22,304 nucleotides of DNA from an uncultured Chthoniobacterales bacterium (GTDB taxonomy: Bacteria > Verrucomicrobiota > Verrucomicrobiia > Chthoniobacterales > UBA10450): the NCBI GenBank assembly GCA_955652255.1, contig CATPAW010000144.1:1-22304 (forward strand), written 5' to 3'. Shown piece by piece: positions 21,426-22,304 of the stretch; the stretch's first letter is position 1; every line of letters begins with the position of its first letter. The translations under genes were made by a program, and so were the position numbers. Below the pieces are notes generated by a model. It was not told the DNA's origin and made no database searches. It was given only the letters and a program-made list of their open reading frames with translations.

Positions 21426-22304
21426 TTACTCGTAACGCAGCGCTTCGATCGGGTCAAGAGCCGCTGCCCGAACTGCCGGATACAAACCAAATCCGATGCC
21501 GATTCCCGAGCAAACAATCAGACCGGCAAATGCCCACCCGAAAGGAAAGATCAGGTCAACCTGCAGCCAAAGTGCGAGCAAATCCCCGCCGATCACTCCG
21601 AGAAGAATTCCGAGCACACCGCCCGCTTCGGAGATAAAGACGGCCTCGGTCAAAAATTGCCGCAGGATGTCGCGACTTCGTGCCCCGATCGACTTTCGCA
21701 CTCCGATTTCTTTTGTTCGCTCGGTCACGCTGACGAGCATGATGTTCATGATACCGATGCCGGCCGCCACCAGCGCGATAAAACTGATAACAAAGGCACC
21801 GACGCGCACCACGCCCGCAACCGAAATGAACGCGCTTTTGAGCGAATCGTTCGAGTAAATTTCAAAATCGTTTTCCTGATTGGCCGGCAACCCTCGGGCG
21901 ATGCGCATCGCGCCTATCCCTTTACCCATCGTTGCATTATACGTTTCCGCTGAAAAGGATTGCGTGGCGATATTGACCGTTCGCTTCGCTTCGCCGAAAT
22001 CCTCGAAGAATCGCGTGATCGGCATGACGCAAAGATCATCCTGGCTTTGACCGAACGCGGTCCCTTTTTCCTCGAGAACACCGATCACGGTAAAAGTGTG
22101 GCCGGTTACTCTGATAACTTTGCCGATGGGCGTTTCGTGAGGAAACAAACGCTTCTCAACCATCTTTCCGACGACGATCACGTTGCGCGCAAGATCGACA
22201 TCTTCATCGTTTAAATTCCGTCCGTAACCGAGCGTGTAAGCATTCGCGGTCAGAAAACTTCGATTAGCTCCGACGATGAGAAGACTCGGTGTGGTCTTCA
22301 CACC
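21426..22304 (-). CDS. MacB-type ABC transporter permease, partial (5' end beyond window)
   Basis: The frame is open to the right edge of the window, so only the last ~293 residues are seen. A periplasmic MacB_PCD-like part (VVGKMVEKRLFPHETPIGKVIRVTGHTFTVIGVLEEKG) is followed by an FtsX-type permease domain with three hydrophobic segments. The domain contains GIGIMNIMLVSVTERTKEIGVRKSIGAR, the hallmark of the MacB/LolC/FtsX cytoplasmic loop, and ends ALDPIEALRYE, the standard MacB terminus. These permeases, with a separate or fused ATPase, move peptides, lipoproteins or drugs mechanically across the envelope. An exact 10-mer copy (22191-22200) encodes the VDL of EDVDLARN. Confidence 0.88.
   Translation of the reverse strand, partial: GVKTTPSLLIVGANRSFLTANAYTLGYGRNLNDEDVDLARNVIVVGKMVEKRLFPHETPIGKVIRVTGHTFTVIGVLEEKGTAFGQSQDDLCVMPITRFFEDFGEAKRTVNIATQSFSAETYNATMGKGIGAMRIARGLPANQENDFEIYSNDSLKSAFISVAGVVRVGAFVISFIALVAAGIGIMNIMLVSVTERTKEIGVRKSIGARSRDILRQFLTEAVFISEAGGVLGILLGVIGGDLLALWLQVDLIFPFGWAFAGLIVCSGIGIGFGLYPAVRAAALDPIEALRYE

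Larger units (their letters stand above)
30..22200. repeat. Dispersed 10-mer TGTCGATCTT / AAGATCGACA, 17 exact copies
   Basis: Exact copies read as TGTCGATCTT on the plus strand at 30-39, 346-355, 4311-4320, 4359-4368, 4393-4402, 9548-9557, 15204-15213, 15449-15458 and 16150-16159. Exact copies on the minus strand (seen as AAGATCGACA) are at 1462-1471, 2165-2174, 5049-5058, 6322-6331, 10047-10056, 10451-10460, 16128-16137 and 22191-22200. One-mismatch copies include 1723, 4711, 5348, 7290, 9293, 12773, 14413, 17203, 17278, 18299 and 20006. Chance expectation for one 10-mer on two strands of 22.3 kb is about 0.04. The base after the motif is G in 11 of 17 copies and the base before is A or T in 13 of 17. 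Fifteen copies lie in genes and two between genes. Function is unknown; an uptake-sequence-like role is inference. Confidence 0.9.

Overview
The window looks like a chromosomal segment of a Gram-negative, moderately GC-rich bacterium, most probably a Verrucomicrobiota member of the Chthoniobacterales/Spartobacteria type. The reasons are outer-membrane genes (PagL-like protein, MsbA-like exporter), a Pup/UBact-ligase-family gene outside Actinobacteria, DUF5069, and dense families of short intergenic repeats. This placement is inference; there is no rRNA in the window. The sequence is mostly housekeeping and envelope genes, and the unusual content is in short dispersed DNA motifs. No phage, IS element or CRISPR array was seen.

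Layout. 113-2175 (minus): pseudouridine synthase, PagL-like lipid A deacylase, Nudix protein. 2321-5774 (plus): accB, accC, thiE and a PfkB sugar kinase, closely spaced. 5915-5988 (minus): tRNA-Arg(ACG). 6160-7825 (plus): CgeB-like glycosyltransferase, pterin carbinolamine dehydratase and a tiny membrane ORF, convergent with a DUF5069 gene (7886-8365, minus). 8433-10427 (plus): a PafA/Dop-family enzyme and a multi-pass membrane protein. 10475-13579 (minus): an intact HtrA-type protease followed 3 bp later by a catalytically dead paralogue. 13690-17213 (minus): ABC exporter, hexapeptide acyltransferase and a second CgeB-like glycosyltransferase, a likely envelope glycoconjugate operon. 17316-19703 (plus): DedA, a 60-residue unknown with a strong terminator, and purB. 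19778-22304 (minus): MacB-type permease (cut by the window edge) and two receiver proteins carrying a PATAN/DUF4388 and a DUF2934 domain.

Most striking signal. The exact 10-mer TGTCGATCTT (reverse complement AAGATCGACA) occurs 17 times (9 plus, 8 minus), against about 0.04 expected for a random 10-mer on both strands. It lies inside genes and between them, in several reading frames, clusters three-fold in thiE, and forms a perfect 15-bp inverted repeat inside the ABC exporter gene. At least 11 further sites have one mismatch. The behaviour resembles DNA uptake sequences or other highly iterated genomic words. Two more repeat classes are present: degenerate heptanucleotide tandem arrays (STRR-like) at four gene borders, and hairpin elements bounded by TGTAG and CTACA.
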